This document shows positions 5,244-5,749 of a stretch of 5,749 bases of DNA, in pieces. Below the pieces are notes generated by a model. It did not search any database, had not been told where the DNA came from, and was given only the letters and a program-made list of their open reading frames with translations. Origin of the DNA: DASWHK01 sp036398215 (GTDB taxonomy: Bacteria > Acidobacteriota > UBA890); NCBI GenBank assembly GCA_036398215.1, contig DASWHK010000088.1:1-5749 (forward strand), read 5' to 3'. Position numbers and translations under genes: made by a program. Position 1 is the first letter of the stretch. Each line of letters starts with the position of its first letter.

Positions 5244-5749
5244 GGATGCGGCGGGCCGTCGCGACCGCATGCGCCGCGGCGGCGTCTGCAGCCCCGATCG
5301 TCTGGCTGACGCGGGCACGAGGCCGGCAGGGCCGGCGCGGTTCCGCAACGATCATGGGGATCGTCGCTGCGGCGGTTTGGGCCGCCGGCGGAGTGAACCT
5401 GGTGACGGCCGCTGGCGTGTCCGGGCACTGGGCCGTCGGGGACGGCGAATTCACCGCGCTCGAGGTGACGGAGGCGTCGGCCGCGCAGCAGCGGGCGCCG
5501 CGGCGGGTCGCCAGCAGCGGCCCGTGCGCCGAGCGCGGCGCCAGCGACCTGTACTGCCTCGATTTGCACGGCACGCCGTCGGTGCTGGAGGCCCGCGGCG
5601 CCGTGCAACTCGGCCGGGTGCCCTCGCCGTTCGGGGTCACGGTGACGCCGGCGGGCAACCACGTCCACGAGCTGACGGCGTTCATCGAGGGGCTGCCGGC
5701 GGTGGAATCGCTGGGGCCGTTCACGGCCTACGTCGCCTGGGCGGCGACG
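5240..5749 (+). CDS. Exported or membrane-anchored protein of unknown function, 3' end cut off
   Basis: The frame is open for 170 codons to the window edge. GTG at 5240 would overlap the phoD stop by four bases (GTGA); ATG at 5246 and ATG at 5354 are alternatives in the same frame. None has an ideal ribosome binding site: a G-run at 5225-5229 suits 5240, and a GAGG directly touches 5246. The N-terminal 60 residues are alanine-rich with two hydrophobic patches (about 7-22 and 36-58) separated by the basic segment RARGRQGRRG, which resembles a signal anchor or weak Tat signal. A variable spacer with C96 and C106 follows. Then comes a conserved-looking stretch: GRVPSPFGVTVTPAGN (125-140), LTAFIEGLP (145-153) and SLGPFTAYVAW (157-167). 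I recall similar segments ahead of multicopper oxidase domains in soil bacteria, but the window ends before anything diagnostic. Coding is supported by continuous GC3 bias and tight linkage to phoD. Confidence 0.7.
   Translation, partial: MRMRRAVATACAAAASAAPIVWLTRARGRQGRRGSATIMGIVAAAVWAAGGVNLVTAAGVSGHWAVGDGEFTALEVTEASAAQQRAPRRVASSGPCAERGASDLYCLDLHGTPSVLEARGAVQLGRVPSPFGVTVTPAGNHVHELTAFIEGLPAVESLGPFTAYVAWAAT

Noticed and set aside
3732..5348. Minus-strand open frame of 538 codons opposite phoD
   Set aside because: It is long but antisense to a complete PhoD protein with every family signature. Its valine-rich translation has no domain, and an overlapping functional gene would need independent evidence.
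5144..5724. Minus-strand open frames opposite the last gene
   Set aside because: Two overlapping minus-strand frames exist, but neither has recognisable motifs. The plus-strand frame stays open to the edge, is linked to phoD, and contains a conserved-looking block.
1..5749. tRNA, rRNA, CRISPR, insertion-sequence ends or attachment sites
   Set aside because: I looked for cloverleaf-type repeats, evenly spaced direct repeats, transposase motifs and terminal inverted repeats and saw none that stand out from GC-rich background.

Overview
The window is about 70% GC with strongly GC-biased third codon positions. It holds five protein genes and no RNA genes, CRISPR arrays, insertion sequences or attachment sites that I can see. 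The gene families suggest a free-living, high-GC Gram-negative-type soil or sediment bacterium, with Acidobacteriota or Gemmatimonadota as my best guess. They are an exported Asp-box (sortilin/VPS10-like) propeller protein, a DUF5715-LysM protein, a YgeY-like M20 hydrolase and a Tat-exported PhoD phosphatase. No marker gene fixes the phylum, so this rests on family distribution alone.

Layout. Two genes on the minus strand fill the left part. The first, from 1296 down to the window edge, is the N-terminal 432 codons of a secreted Asp-box beta-propeller protein, with its own Shine-Dalgarno site and a plausible sigma70-type promoter. Upstream of it on the same strand, at 2305-1526, is a secreted protein with a DUF5715/LAS-type metallopeptidase-like domain followed by a LysM cell-wall-binding domain. 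A 144-bp divergent intergenic region (2306-2449) carries a perfect 8-bp inverted repeat and a nine-cytosine run. To its right, three plus-strand genes look like one transcription unit: a cytosolic M20 metallohydrolase (2450-3628), a Tat-dependent PhoD-family phosphatase (3675-5243), and an exported or membrane-anchored protein that overlaps or nearly touches the phosphatase gene and runs off the right edge (5240-5749).

Working together. Four of the five products appear to be exported, and only the M20 enzyme looks cytosolic. The plus-strand set could serve nutrient scavenging, with phosphate release outside the cell by PhoD and hydrolysis of a small amide or peptide inside, but no pathway is proved by the window. 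The minus-strand pair looks like cell-envelope functions. I see no defence system, mobile element or clearly new multi-gene system here. The most interesting items are the LAS-like signature in the DUF5715-LysM protein, the unnamed conserved-looking domain at the right edge, and the repeat-built Gly-Gln-Pro linker of the propeller protein.
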